Source: a bacterium
GTDB taxonomy: Bacteria; Planctomycetota; Planctomycetia; Pirellulales; Pirellulaceae
NCBI GenBank assembly: GCA_030430075.1
Contig: JAUIGN010000026.1
Location: 1-64,000, forward strand
Direction: 5' to 3'
Length of the DNA: 64,000 nucleotides
Below are positions 16,292-26,239 of this stretch, one piece after another (the first letter of the stretch is position 1; each line of letters begins with the position of its first letter). Below the pieces are notes generated by a model. The model was not told the DNA's origin and ran no database searches. It worked only from the letters and a program-made list of their open reading frames with translations. The translations under genes and the position numbers were made by a program.

Positions 16292-17314
16292 ATGTTCGAA
16301 CGCCTTGTCAATAGTTTATCGCGAATTCGTGACCGCGTGACCCTCGCGGCCATTACCCGCACGTTAAAGCGGCATCCCGAAATCGAGGTCCGGAAGATCG
16401 ACCATGACCTCGAAAGTGGGTTCTTTTGGTATCGATTCCAGATCAACGACCACCCGCTTGTTCTACCGGAAGATCGGGAAGCGGGCGAGGAAATGTATGG
16501 ACTCGGCGCGGCGTTTTGTGAACCGTTAGCGATCATCTGCGCTTGGGCTGAACTGCTCGAAAGATACTCATTTTTCGTCGATGCGTCGGTTGCGACCAGC
16601 GATCTCACGACGAACGGCTATGCAACTCACACAAGCCTGCGCCGTGCGAAAACAGCAGCCAACGCCGAGCTGATCGAACGGGACGTCCTCCTCGTCAGCT
16701 GGTTACTCCGCCTGCCAGCAATTCAAATAAATCCCGAATGCTACTTGGATCAGACATCCCGACTTCGACTCAACGTGCTCAAAGACCGTGGATTCCAAAT
16801 CAAGTTCGGCCTGTTGGGCAAATGCATGGAGCAGACCGTTGGCATTGCATTTGTCTCAAGGGATTCTGGGTCCGCAATCGTCACTGCCGCAAAACCGGGG
16901 ATCAAGGAGCTTGTCGAACATTTGACCGTTCAGTCGTTTGCGACGGTTGCGAGTTGGCTGTCTGCGGACGCCCCCACGCCAATTGAACAGCTGCCGGTCA
17001 ATGCAGTTCCAAACGATCACCTGCGGTATTACTTGGATAAGGGCCAAGACACCATCACGCGATGGTTCTTAACCCGGGAAGGTGAGGTGCACGAGTTTGG
17101 TTCCTTCAATTCAGAATTGATTCGCTTGACCGATCGAAATCCTTACGCCCTTGAATCTGGCTTTGATGTTTTTCGATCCGTGTCGCACGAGTGCCAAAAC
17201 CTCTGGATCGGGGAGTCTCACGAGCGGCATGTCAATATTCCGCGGCTTACTTCCGTCAGCGGTCGGCAAGTCAATTATGAACAACTAAACACGGCACCCC
17301 ACCCACTTCCCTGA
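16292..17314 (+). CDS. YcaO-family ATP-dependent cyclodehydratase-like enzyme
   Basis: The 340-residue protein carries the YcaO ATP/Mg-binding signatures: AELLERY (86-92), TTNGY (106-110) and NAELIERD (124-131), with the glutamates and arginine that hold the nucleotide. YcaO enzymes activate backbone amides with ATP to form azolines, thioamides or amidines in RiPP peptides, or act on ribosomal protein S12. The C-terminus ends in PHPLP, recalling the PxPxP tail that azoline-forming YcaOs place in the active site. No E1-like/ocin partner, TfuA or obvious Cys/Ser/Thr-rich precursor is adjacent; the neighbours are a secreted DUF5829 protein (divergent) and a tiny secreted protein (convergent). 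Family is clear, product unknown. Confidence 0.8.
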   Translation: MFERLVNSLSRIRDRVTLAAITRTLKRHPEIEVRKIDHDLESGFFWYRFQINDHPLVLPEDREAGEEMYGLGAAFCEPLAIICAWAELLERYSFFVDASVATSDLTTNGYATHTSLRRAKTAANAELIERDVLLVSWLLRLPAIQINPECYLDQTSRLRLNVLKDRGFQIKFGLLGKCMEQTVGIAFVSRDSGSAIVTAAKPGIKELVEHLTVQSFATVASWLSADAPTPIEQLPVNAVPNDHLRYYLDKGQDTITRWFLTREGEVHEFGSFNSELIRLTDRNPYALESGFDVFRSVSHECQNLWIGESHERHVNIPRLTSVSGRQVNYEQLNTAPHPLP

Positions 17315-17318
17315 GGCG

Positions 17319-17525
17319 TTAGACAGCTTCTTCGGCGTGGTCAACGTCGGCGTCAACCTTAGCCACTTCGGATCGCCGGAGGAAACAGGTGGCGTTACCA
17401 CTTGCTCCCTGTGGCAATACACTAATGCCCGGCAAGGGCTCCGACCGCTTGCCGCCGGAGTCACTCGAAAAGAACGGAATCAAAGAGCAAATCGCAAAAA
17501 CAATGACGAGAGTCTTTCGAAACAT
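17319..17525 (-). CDS. very small secreted protein convergent to YcaO
   Basis: A 68-residue product. The ATG at 17525 is chosen because AAAGGA lies just upstream, whereas the ATG at 17540 has no such site. It begins with a clear Sec signal peptide (FRKTLVIVFAICSLIPFF, cleavage near SSDSGG). The ~47-residue mature part has one cysteine and is acidic at the end (KVDADVDHAEEAV). I recognise no family. Its stop codon lies 4 bp from that of the YcaO gene. It could be a small secreted effector or a YcaO substrate, but the Sec leader and lack of a Cys/Ser/Thr-rich core argue against an ordinary azole peptide precursor. Confidence 0.5.
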   Translation of the reverse strand: MFRKTLVIVFAICSLIPFFSSDSGGKRSEPLPGISVLPQGASGNATCFLRRSEVAKVDADVDHAEEAV

Positions 17526-18304
17526 TTCATTCCTTTCCACTTAGGTACGAACAATCCTTCCGCTTTAACGACGATGCAAATGCCGAAAAAGTTCGCACGT
17601 CGGCGAGAAAAGTCACCCTAGACGAAACCGTTCGACAGGATAAGTGACAGCTGCACTTGCCGTACCGTTCTCGCTGCGTAATTCGATCAAACGTTACAAC
17701 ACGTTCCATTACAATGCCTTAGGAATTGAATCAAGAATTCGGGCGACGGCGAGAATACTTGCTAATCGAATCCTTTTGACGCCAACTCTGTAATCATAAT
17801 GATTCGCTAAGGAACTGGCGCGGGGTCAAAAAACTCCGCCGAGCTGGAAATGTCGCTGCTTTCTGGAGTTTCTCCGTTGAATTGAGATTGAATCTCGGAC
17901 GGCTTGGACCGCAACACAGTATTCGGCTTGGAGTGAGTTTGACGCCAGTAGCCGCCGAGAGGCTCGCTCACCCATCGAGACGGCAGAGAGTTCCGCTTGC
18001 GTCGAGTTTGGCGGCAGAATGATCGACCGAAATCCACGCCTCGCGAAAGTGTGGATGTACCATGAATCGCTGGGATTAAGGGTCGGCCGAGTGTTTTGAC
18101 TGCACGCCACCGAAGCCGATTCGGATAATCAACTTCGATTCGTCGGTGGGCCTCAACCGAAGCGGCCAACTTGAGCGACGAACACCGTCCGATCAAAGGT
18201 TCGATAATCGGGAGAGAACACGGACGTCTCCGCAATTTCAGTCGTCGGCGCTACCATGGGTCACTCGAGGGTCGGGAAGTCGCAGTTCGGACCGAGCGTC
18301 GCGA
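17526..18304. other. AT-richer intergenic region without recognisable genes
   Basis: About 780 bp at the border between the low-GC island and the higher-GC core-like DNA. Open frames here (for example 17807-18235 minus) have no ribosome site, no family resemblance and irregular composition. They may be debris of a lost gene. I see no clear hairpin terminator or repeat. Confidence 0.5.
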
Positions 18305-21300
18305 TCACGGCGCGGCCGCTTTCCCTGGCGGTTCCGGGTTCTGTCCGGACGGCCCGGAACTCGCAGCCGGCAGCCAGCCGGGCGGCATCGAGCGGATGTG
18401 CAGGTCACGCTGCGGGAAGGCGATCTCGATGCCGGCTTCGTTGAGCTGCCGGTAGAGTTCGGCATGGAGGTCGTTGATCGTGGCCAACCGCCCGTCGAGC
18501 TGCGGGATGTAGCACCGCACGACAAAATTCAATGCGCTATCGGCAAACGTGTCGAAGGTCACCGACGGGCCGGGATCCTCTAACACACTCGGCTCGTCCG
18601 TCACGACACGCAACATCACCTCCCGCGCCAACTTGACGTCGGAGCCGTAGGCCACGCCCACGTTGATGACGACTCGATTGGTCGCGTTGCTCAACGTCCA
18701 GTTAAGAATCTTGGTCGTCACGAATTCCTTGTTGGGAACGATCAGCTCTTGATGGTCCCAGTTCTTGAGTACGGTCGCCCGCATGTGGACCTGCTGCACG
18801 ACGCCGGTGGTTCCGTCCACGGTCACGACATCGCCGACGCGAATCGGCCGTTCGAGCAACACAATCAGCCCGGAGACAAAGTTTCCGAAGATCTCTTGGA
18901 GACCGAATCCCAGCCCGACCGTCGCCGCGGCCACCACCCAACTATATTGCGACCATTGAACTTTGATGAAGCCAAACGCGATCACCACGCCGATCACCGC
19001 CAACAGATAGCGGACGATCGTGGTCACAGCGTAGCGGGCGCCTGGATCGAGCGGCAGTCGCTGGAGGAACAGCAGCTCTAGTAACCCAGGGATGTTCTTC
19101 ACGGCAATGAACGTCAGGAGGAAGGTCAGGAGGCACATGAACAGCTGTTTCATGGTGATGATTTCGATCCGCGTTGGCAGGTTCAGTCGCCAGACTTCGA
19201 AGCTTGCCAACAAATCGAGGGCCGGCAGGACGTCATCCCAGATCCACCAGCCGGCAAGGAACGTCGTCACGATGATCGCCATCCGAATCAACTCGCGCGT
19301 TTGCCGGGTCACCTGCACCATATCGACGGCCGTCTCGGCTTCGGTCAGAAAGTCCGTCTGGGCTTCACTGGCTTCCCCCTGCACGGCGCGTTGCCGGGCC
19401 GCCATCTTCTGGGCAAATATCAAGCGGCGGCGATGAATCAGGACCCACCGCAACAGCATCCCCATTAACACGACCAGGGTCGCCACGACGGCCAGGCTGA
19501 CCATCAACCGCGCCGCCAGTTGGAGCGAGGTGTAGTAGTAGCCGGATGCGGCCAGACCGAACAGCACGCCGGCCATCCCGATGGAGACCCCGAAGATTGG
19601 ATACCGCATGCGATACAGCAGGATCACCGGTTCCTGTTGGCCGATGTCAGCCATCAGTCTGCCCCCCGGTCGCAGCGTCCGCACCGTCAGGATTCCGACA
19701 CCGATCATCAGGATCAGAAAACAGAAGCGGCCCAGCGAATGGTCAAAGACCTCGTTCGGCTGGCTCCGCAAGAAGACCACCACAAATACCAGCGGCACGG
19801 TCAGGGCGAACCAGCGCAGGTTGCGGGCGAGTATCCGCCGCGCCTCGTCCGGCCAACCAAAGTGTGACTCGGCCAGCCCGCGCGAACGGACCAGCTGGCG
19901 GACAACTTCGATCAATAGAAAGTAACTTCCGCTGGCCACGAAGGCCCAACCAAGCGCCTCGATGGTGACCGAGCTCTCGGGAGCACTCGCCAATTGCCAA
20001 CCAACAAAGAACAAGCCCGTCGGCCACACGGCGGCGATCAGGATGGTCAGGATCGTCGCCTCGACCGTCACCGAAAAGACGCGGCAGCGGCGGGGCGCCG
20101 CAATCTCGCCCACTTCTCCCAGGCGGACACGGAACTTCCACTGGCGCCAGACAAGTAACAGGAAGACAATGACGATGACGCCTCCGAACACCAACCGCTT
20201 CCGCAGCGCACTCCAGGCAATCGTCACGAGCTTGGCCCATTCGGCAGGGCTCGACAGCCACTGCAACGCGGTCAGCGCATCACGCAAATCGTTCAGACTG
20301 AGCGGTGGCACGCTGCGGACCCAGAGAATCCAACCATCGATGTAGCTGGCAAATTCATCGATCAACTGCACCAGTTCGCGTTCCGCGTTGTCCAGGGCAA
20401 CCAGCGACTCGAAGTAGTCTCGCTGGTTCTGGAGCAGCGAGTCGAGCGCATCGCGTTGCTTCTTCAGTAACCCTCGAGCGGCCGTTTGCAGGGCACGATC
20501 GTTGACGTCGAGCTTCAGGTCTTCGAGCGTTTCCGTGGTCACCTGGTCCAACTGTGTCATGTCCGTCCGGACGTCTTCCAGCTGCAACAGCGTCAGGTGC
20601 AGCTCCCGGACCTTGGACCGCCGCGATCGGTCCGGCTCGTGCTCACTACGGACAGCCAGCAAGTCGGCCCGCCGAGCCCGCAGCAAGATCCCCAGGGTGT
20701 CGGTCAGGCCGACGGAGTCGACCTTCTCACGCGTCCGCTGAAACTCCTGGTCGACGCTGTTCAGCTCGCGTTCCGTCTCCGCCCGATCATCCGCGGTTCC
20801 CTTCAGGTTCTGCAGCATCGCCTGGTTCTTGCGTACATAGTCCAGCGTCCTCTCAGCGATCGACCTGAGTTGCTGGGGAGCGTCTTTCACACCTTGCAGG
20901 GCCTCGTCAACTTGTGACCGGACGTCGCTCCGGCGGAGCTCATCAATCCGCGCGGCCAGCAGTTTCTTGGTCGCTTCCGCCAGGGAGAGCTGTTCCCCTG
21001 CCAGATCGCGCTGCTTCGGCAATAACTCGGCCGTTGCCGCGTACGCCGGCAGCTCTTTCTCCAACGCCGACGTCTTGGCGGCCAAGAGGGCGGACTGCGT
21101 CCGCAGGTGAATGCCGCGGGCCTTGGTCAGCAAGGCATTCTCGTTGGCGGGCGCGGCCGTCGTGAGTTGCTTCTTGATGTCGTCAAGCTGCCCGCGGGCC
21201 GCTTCGAGCTCCCCCGGCACTTCGCGTTGTCTGACCTGTCGAGCGGACACGTCGCCGTTGAGTTTGGCCAACGTCTCGCGATGCCGCAAAATCTCCGCGT

Positions 21301-21685
21301 CGACCTCCGCCAGCCGTTGCTGCAGTTGAGGGAGCGTGAGTGCTGAATCGATGGGCCGCGGCTGCTTCGGGATGGCGTTCAAGGCGGCCGCCGTCTCCCG
21401 CAAACTGGCCGGAGCATCCTGCGTCATCTGCTCGAATCGCGCAGCATCCTTTGCCGCCTTGGCGGTCGCTTCGAGTGCCGACGTTGCCTGCTGGTAAAGT
21501 TGCTTGATGCTCGCCTTCAGCGCATCGTCAAGATTCGGAGCCGACTCGACCTCCTGCACGAACTCGGCGACCTGTTCGGCGGTTGGCAGCGGTTCGGGCG
21601 ACGGGGGCGTCGCGTTCTGCCCCAGGGCGGCAGCATTCCAGGCCGCCAGGCACAGCAGGCCACCGGCGACAAAGGGGAATCTCAT
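18305..21685 (-). CDS. large MscS-family mechanosensitive channel (MscK/KefA type)
   Basis: A 1126-residue protein; the ATG at 21685 is chosen because it starts a signal peptide (MRFPFVAGGLLCLAAWNAAALGQ), while the frame extends 61 residues further without one. A long alpha-helical, coiled-coil periplasmic region (~30-500) is followed by ~10 membrane helices and the MscS core: pore helix AAATVGLGFGLQEIFGNFVSG, beta domain RPIRVGDVVTVDGTTGVVQQV, and the C-terminal vestibule ending in FPQRDLHIRSMP. This is the layout of MscK and MscM, which release ions and osmolytes when membrane tension rises on hypo-osmotic shock. It stands alone, divergent from the Mod transporter operon. Confidence 0.9.
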   Translation of the reverse strand: MRFPFVAGGLLCLAAWNAAALGQNATPPSPEPLPTAEQVAEFVQEVESAPNLDDALKASIKQLYQQATSALEATAKAAKDAARFEQMTQDAPASLRETAAALNAIPKQPRPIDSALTLPQLQQRLAEVDAEILRHRETLAKLNGDVSARQVRQREVPGELEAARGQLDDIKKQLTTAAPANENALLTKARGIHLRTQSALLAAKTSALEKELPAYAATAELLPKQRDLAGEQLSLAEATKKLLAARIDELRRSDVRSQVDEALQGVKDAPQQLRSIAERTLDYVRKNQAMLQNLKGTADDRAETERELNSVDQEFQRTREKVDSVGLTDTLGILLRARRADLLAVRSEHEPDRSRRSKVRELHLTLLQLEDVRTDMTQLDQVTTETLEDLKLDVNDRALQTAARGLLKKQRDALDSLLQNQRDYFESLVALDNAERELVQLIDEFASYIDGWILWVRSVPPLSLNDLRDALTALQWLSSPAEWAKLVTIAWSALRKRLVFGGVIVIVFLLLVWRQWKFRVRLGEVGEIAAPRRCRVFSVTVEATILTILIAAVWPTGLFFVGWQLASAPESSVTIEALGWAFVASGSYFLLIEVVRQLVRSRGLAESHFGWPDEARRILARNLRWFALTVPLVFVVVFLRSQPNEVFDHSLGRFCFLILMIGVGILTVRTLRPGGRLMADIGQQEPVILLYRMRYPIFGVSIGMAGVLFGLAASGYYYTSLQLAARLMVSLAVVATLVVLMGMLLRWVLIHRRRLIFAQKMAARQRAVQGEASEAQTDFLTEAETAVDMVQVTRQTRELIRMAIIVTTFLAGWWIWDDVLPALDLLASFEVWRLNLPTRIEIITMKQLFMCLLTFLLTFIAVKNIPGLLELLFLQRLPLDPGARYAVTTIVRYLLAVIGVVIAFGFIKVQWSQYSWVVAAATVGLGFGLQEIFGNFVSGLIVLLERPIRVGDVVTVDGTTGVVQQVHMRATVLKNWDHQELIVPNKEFVTTKILNWTLSNATNRVVINVGVAYGSDVKLAREVMLRVVTDEPSVLEDPGPSVTFDTFADSALNFVVRCYIPQLDGRLATINDLHAELYRQLNEAGIEIAFPQRDLHIRSMPPGWLPAASSGPSGQNPEPPGKAAAP

Positions 21686-22666
21686 CAAAATTCTCCATTT
21701 CGGCTTCCCGCCTGAACCGGGCGACGTCGACCGCGGCGGCCAGGCCAGGGTTCGGAACTCCATTTCGTGACGGCTCCCACAGCGGCCCCCCGAATCCGGG
21801 TAGCCGTTCAGAATCAACATCCTCTGGCTGCCCACCTCACGGTAAGCCAAACGGGCAACGATTGCCAAGTCCAGACCACCTGGCCGAACGTGGCACCGCG
21901 ACGATCCGTCGTCCGGCCGGCTGGCTCAGAGCGTCCCGATGTGGGCCCGAACGACCGACAGCGTCCCGCCTCGTGCGCGGCAATCCGGGCCCCGCCAATC
22001 GCCGACATCGGGCCCAGCAGACGAAGCTTCGACATCGTAGCCACACCTGTGAACCTGCGGAAGGTCCGTTGCCGGCGAGCCCCATGTCGGGTGAGCGGAC
22101 ATCGGAGCCACTGTCCGCTACGAATTGCCACTTACGTCGTGGGCCGCCAGGCTGAAGGCCGAAGGATGGTGGTCCGTCGACCAGCCAACGTCCCCTGGGT
22201 CGGCAGGCAGCCATCGGCAACATTGATCGACCAACGGTTTACCACGTGCGCGACGGAGTCGGCGACGCGCACGACCGCAAAAGCTTAACATTTTCGGCTT
22301 GGCTGATTGTGCCCCGGAGCGGAGAACGGCTACTTCGGCGCATCCCGCGAAGCGATCCCATCCGACGCGTCCGGTCATGCTTGCTGGTGGCTTACGGATC
22401 TGTCAGGATAAGGACCGCGTGGGCTGGGAGCCTTGTTGCGGCTGCCGCTTGACGTTCTTCCATGTTTTGCCCGTCGCTTGTCGAGTGAACCGCTTCGGGT
22501 TGGCGAAGGCCCAACGTTGGGTGAATCATCCAGGATGGCGACCCGCGGGAGCGGATGAACATGTCGCTCGCGTCAGTTCGCGATGATTTCGGGGCCCTGC
22601 CTCGATGGGGCGGCACTCGTTTTCGCGTTCCCTCATTCCAAGTCACGACAACGTACCAGGTGCCCC
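21686..22666. other. long intergenic region between divergent channel and Mod operon
   Basis: Roughly 980 bp with open frames in several phases but none with a family match or good ribosome site. It should contain the divergent promoters of the channel and of the Mod operon. I find no convincing ModE-type palindrome or riboswitch, and no repeat family. Confidence 0.5.
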
Positions 22667-24322
22667 ATGAACCTCACCCGCCGTCGCGGCTCGGCCAACT
22701 CGTTTTATCTCTTGGCAATCGGATCACTGGTCTGTCTCGGGTTGCTTTGTTTTGTCCTTTTTCGGGGTCGAGGCAACACGCCGCCGCCCGGCAAAGGAGG
22801 CACCACGAAAGTCGCCGGCGGGGCCGCTGGGGACACGGATGCGGGCTCGCTCTTGATGTATTGCGCGGCCGGGATGCGGTATGCCATCGAGCAGGTTGTC
22901 GCCCAATACGAGGACGAGACAGGAGTCTTGGTCGAACTACAGTATGGTGGTTCGAACACCTTGCTGAATCAGTTGGAAGTGAACCAGACCGGCGATCTCT
23001 ATCTGGCCGGCGACGACAGCTACATCCGGCTCGCCCAGGAAAAGGGATTGGCCGTTGAGTCCCTGCCGGTCGCGCTGATGAAGCCGGTGATCGCCGTCCC
23101 CGTCGACAATCCCAAGAAGATTCTGGGCGTCGAAGATCTGTTGCGTGATGACGTGAAAGTTGCCATGGGCGACCCAGGCGCCGCAGCGGTTGGCAAGAAG
23201 TGCCGGCGCCTGCTCTCCGCATCAGGGCATTGGAGCCGGCTGGAGGAACGGGTGACCCGGAGCGGAGTTTTCAAGCCGACCGTCAATGACGTGGCCAACG
23301 CGGTAAAACTGGGGAGCGTTGACGCCGGCCTGATCTGGGACTCGACGGTCGTGCAGTACGCGGACCTGAAGGCCGTGTCCGCACCCGAACTGGATGCCGG
23401 GCTGGCGACGATCGAAGTGGCGATCGTGAAGAATTCACAGCAACCGACGGCCGCCCTCAAATTCGCTCGCTATCTGACCGCGCGCGACAAGGGCCTGGAG
23501 ATCTTTCGCGCCACCGGCTTCGAAGTCCTGGACGGCGATGTCTGGGAAGAGTCGCCCGAGATTACTTTCTTCGCCGGCGCCGTGAATCGTCAGGCGTTGG
23601 AGCCGGTCATCGAGGCATTTGCCCGGCGCGAAGGCGTCACGGTCAATACCCGGTTTGACGGCTGCGGGATCTTGACGTCGACCATGCGCGGCATCAACGA
23701 CGGCCAGGCGGGCAGCTTTCCGGACGTCTACATGGCGTGCGACGTCTACTACCTGGACATCGTCGAAGAGCTGTTTCAGGATGCGGTGCGCGTCTCGGAC
23801 ACGGACATCGTAGTCGCCACCCAGGCGGGAAACCCGAAGTCGATCCGCTCGATCAAGGATCTGGCCAAGCCGGGTGTTCGCGTGGTCCTTGGGCAGCCGG
23901 ACAAGTGCACGATCGGGGTTCTTTCCAAGCGGCTTTTGGAGAGTGAGGGGCTATCGTACGAATCGCTGAAGGAGTCGGGCAACCTGGTCAATGAAACCAC
24001 CAGTTCGGCCTTGCTGATCCCGCAAATCACCACCGGCGCAGCGGACGCTGTGCTGGCCTATCGGACCGACACGCGGGCCGAGTCGGGCCGCCTGGCCGTG
24101 ATCGAACTCGGCTCGAACCTGGCCAAGGCTGTGCAGCCTTTCAGCATCGCCCGCGTAAGTGACCACAAGAACCTCGGTCGTCGCCTGTACGAGACGATTG
24201 CCCGTTCGCGCGACGAATTCGAATCGCGTGGATTCAACTGGCGGCTCGACCGCGTCGATCGACCGGCCGCCGGCCGCCAACCCGCCGCGCCCACGAGCAC
24301 GAACTCGGAGCCGCCGCGGTGA
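22667..24322 (+). CDS. tandem-duplicated ModA-type molybdate/tungstate-binding protein
   Basis: Start taken at the ATG at 22667, which opens a membrane anchor (FYLLAIGSLVCLGLLCFVLF, ~13-32); 551 residues. Two successive type II substrate-binding domains of the ModA/WtpA kind follow: domain 1 (~60-295) begins LLMYCAAGMRYAIEQV with GGSNTLLNQLE; domain 2 (~298-530) begins ITFFAGAVNRQALEPV with GCGILTSTM. A normal ModA is a single ~250-residue domain, so this is an internal duplication with diverged halves, tethered to the membrane rather than free. The permease gene overlaps by 4 bp. Ligand type (molybdate, tungstate or another oxyanion) is inferred from the family. Confidence 0.8.
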   Translation: MNLTRRRGSANSFYLLAIGSLVCLGLLCFVLFRGRGNTPPPGKGGTTKVAGGAAGDTDAGSLLMYCAAGMRYAIEQVVAQYEDETGVLVELQYGGSNTLLNQLEVNQTGDLYLAGDDSYIRLAQEKGLAVESLPVALMKPVIAVPVDNPKKILGVEDLLRDDVKVAMGDPGAAAVGKKCRRLLSASGHWSRLEERVTRSGVFKPTVNDVANAVKLGSVDAGLIWDSTVVQYADLKAVSAPELDAGLATIEVAIVKNSQQPTAALKFARYLTARDKGLEIFRATGFEVLDGDVWEESPEITFFAGAVNRQALEPVIEAFARREGVTVNTRFDGCGILTSTMRGINDGQAGSFPDVYMACDVYYLDIVEELFQDAVRVSDTDIVVATQAGNPKSIRSIKDLAKPGVRVVLGQPDKCTIGVLSKRLLESEGLSYESLKESGNLVNETTSSALLIPQITTGAADAVLAYRTDTRAESGRLAVIELGSNLAKAVQPFSIARVSDHKNLGRRLYETIARSRDEFESRGFNWRLDRVDRPAAGRQPAAPTSTNSEPPR

Positions 24323-26214
24323 CGTCGAACGCTGAACAGGAAATGCCGGTCCACCGAATTCGGACCGATCCTCTTTTCTACGCCCTGCTGGCCCTGATCG
24401 GCAGCACGTACATCGTGTTGGTGATCGGCATGCTGATCGCCGACGCAACCTATGTCTTGACCAGCGACATGAGCGAGCGAATCGTGCTGGACTTCTCCAG
24501 CGATGACCAGCGCCGGATGCTGGCCACCGGCGACGACCCGAGCCACCGATTCGATCGCTACGGACTGCGGTTCACCACCAGCGCCCCGGACCGCCTGGAA
24601 ACGCGGATTATTGACTCGGACAAGCCTTCGGCGGCCAACAGCAACCTGGGCTCGCCGCACCAGGACTTTGGCGGACCGGGGGTGGGTCGAGGCGGGCGGG
24701 CCAGGAATGGACTGCACACCACCGACAGCCGTCGTTCGTCGGATGACGGCAACAGCTACCTGTCTCCCGGTTCCGGGGAAAACGATATGCCGCTGGGCAA
24801 CGTGATCGTTCTCTCGCCGAGTGACCCGGCAGCGCCAGAGGTGGAGGAGGCCGCCGAACTGGTTGCCAACTGGATCGCGCCGGTCCGCGTCCACCGGCTG
24901 CGGTTGGAGGCGCTCGAGCGAGCCGGCGGGCAGGTCGTCCTGTATGGCGCCGAAGGAGAGATCCTTGGACAGCACGCGATCGGCGCGCCGGACTCCGAGC
25001 AACGGTTGACGGTTGAACTCAATCAAGAGGGTGTCTCGCGGGCCGACGTGGCGTTGGTCGACGGCGAGGCGATCGCCCATTTGGATTACTCGGCAGAAGA
25101 TCGATTTTCTGCCAGACTGGCACATCCCGCCAGGACGCGCGTGCAGGCGGGCAGCATCCGGGTTGTGCCCCGCGGTGCCGGTCAGACGCGTCCGGCAGAA
25201 ACCCCGGGAGCCATCGTTTGCCACTGGGAAGATCCGGTGCAAGTGGATGAACTGCAGTTGCTCGATATCGCCGTTGACGGCGCGGAGATTCGCGCCTTCA
25301 ATCTCGCTGGGGAACCCATCGCCCTGGATGTGAACGGGGCGGAAGAACCGATCTGGTCCCGGGCAGTTCCTAATCTGGGCCGCAACAGCCTGCAGAAGGT
25401 TCATCTCAATGCGCCCGGCGTCGCCCGCCTGGAGATCCACTTGCCGCAGGGCGGGGCCTTGGCCGAGATGCATTTTACGTGGCAACGTCACTTGCGTTCG
25501 GCGTGGGAGCGGGACCACCCCAATTTAGCCCGGCTGTTTTTCAACCCGATCACCGATGCCTTGGGCAAACCTGAAATCCGCTATTCGATCAAGCTGACTC
25601 TGATCTCCTGTACAATGACGGCCATCCTTTCGTTGTGGGTGGCGATTCCGATCGGCTACTTGATGTCGCGTCACCGTTTTCCTGGTCGCGATCTGATTGA
25701 TGCCGTGCTCGACATTCCGATCGTGCTGCCTCCCTTGGTGGTTGGTCTGAGCTTGCTGATTTTGTTTCAATACGCGAGCGTCGGGATTCGTGAAGCGGTC
25801 GTCTACCAGATCCCGGCCGTTATTATCGCCCAATTCTCGGTCGCCTGTGCCTTTGCGGTGCGGACGATGCGGGCAACGTTCGATCAGATCGACGCTCGCC
25901 ATGAGCAGGTCGCCCTGACCTTGGGCTGCAGCCGCATGCAGGCTTTTTCCCTGGTGGTTGTGCCGGAAGCGAAGCGGGGCATTCTAACCGCGGCCACGCT
26001 GGCGTGGGCGCGTTCGCTGGGAGAATTCGGTCCCCTGCTCGTCTTCGCCGGCACAACCCGGAACAAGACCGAGGTACTCTCGACAACCGTGTTTCTGGAG
26101 CTCAACGTGGGTAACTTGGGGGCGGCTGTCGCCGTTTCGTTGATCATGGTCGCCGCGGCGGTGATGGTCCTGGTATTGGCCAGAGCCTGGGGAACAAGGA
26201 ATCTGGCGCTGTAG
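24319..26214 (+). CDS. ModB-type ABC permease with a ~375-residue extra N-terminal domain
   Basis: The 631-residue protein starts with a GTG overlapping the stop codon of the binding protein. One membrane helix (~17-41) is followed by ~375 residues of soluble, largely beta-type sequence (~42-415), then a normal ModB/CysT-like permease (~417-631) with five or so helices and the EAA loop (EQVALTLGCSRMQAF...PEAKRG) that contacts the ATPase. A typical ModB is ~230 residues, so the long insert is unusual; it should face the periplasm and may dock the doubled binding protein or sense ligand. It lies in an operon with the ATPase. Confidence 0.8.
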   Translation: MTSNAEQEMPVHRIRTDPLFYALLALIGSTYIVLVIGMLIADATYVLTSDMSERIVLDFSSDDQRRMLATGDDPSHRFDRYGLRFTTSAPDRLETRIIDSDKPSAANSNLGSPHQDFGGPGVGRGGRARNGLHTTDSRRSSDDGNSYLSPGSGENDMPLGNVIVLSPSDPAAPEVEEAAELVANWIAPVRVHRLRLEALERAGGQVVLYGAEGEILGQHAIGAPDSEQRLTVELNQEGVSRADVALVDGEAIAHLDYSAEDRFSARLAHPARTRVQAGSIRVVPRGAGQTRPAETPGAIVCHWEDPVQVDELQLLDIAVDGAEIRAFNLAGEPIALDVNGAEEPIWSRAVPNLGRNSLQKVHLNAPGVARLEIHLPQGGALAEMHFTWQRHLRSAWERDHPNLARLFFNPITDALGKPEIRYSIKLTLISCTMTAILSLWVAIPIGYLMSRHRFPGRDLIDAVLDIPIVLPPLVVGLSLLILFQYASVGIREAVVYQIPAVIIAQFSVACAFAVRTMRATFDQIDARHEQVALTLGCSRMQAFSLVVVPEAKRGILTAATLAWARSLGEFGPLLVFAGTTRNKTEVLSTTVFLELNVGNLGAAVAVSLIMVAAAVMVLVLARAWGTRNLAL

Positions 26215-26239
26215 TGACGCCTTGGGGAGCGGCGAAACC

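Noticed and set aside
17337..17621. Plus-strand ORF after YcaO as RiPP precursor
   Set aside because: Starts with GTG without a ribosome site, lacks a Cys/Ser/Thr-rich C-terminal core, and overlaps the better-supported minus-strand small protein.
17807..18235. 142-residue minus-strand ORF
   Set aside because: No ribosome site, no family resemblance, proline/serine/arginine composition typical of a chance frame.
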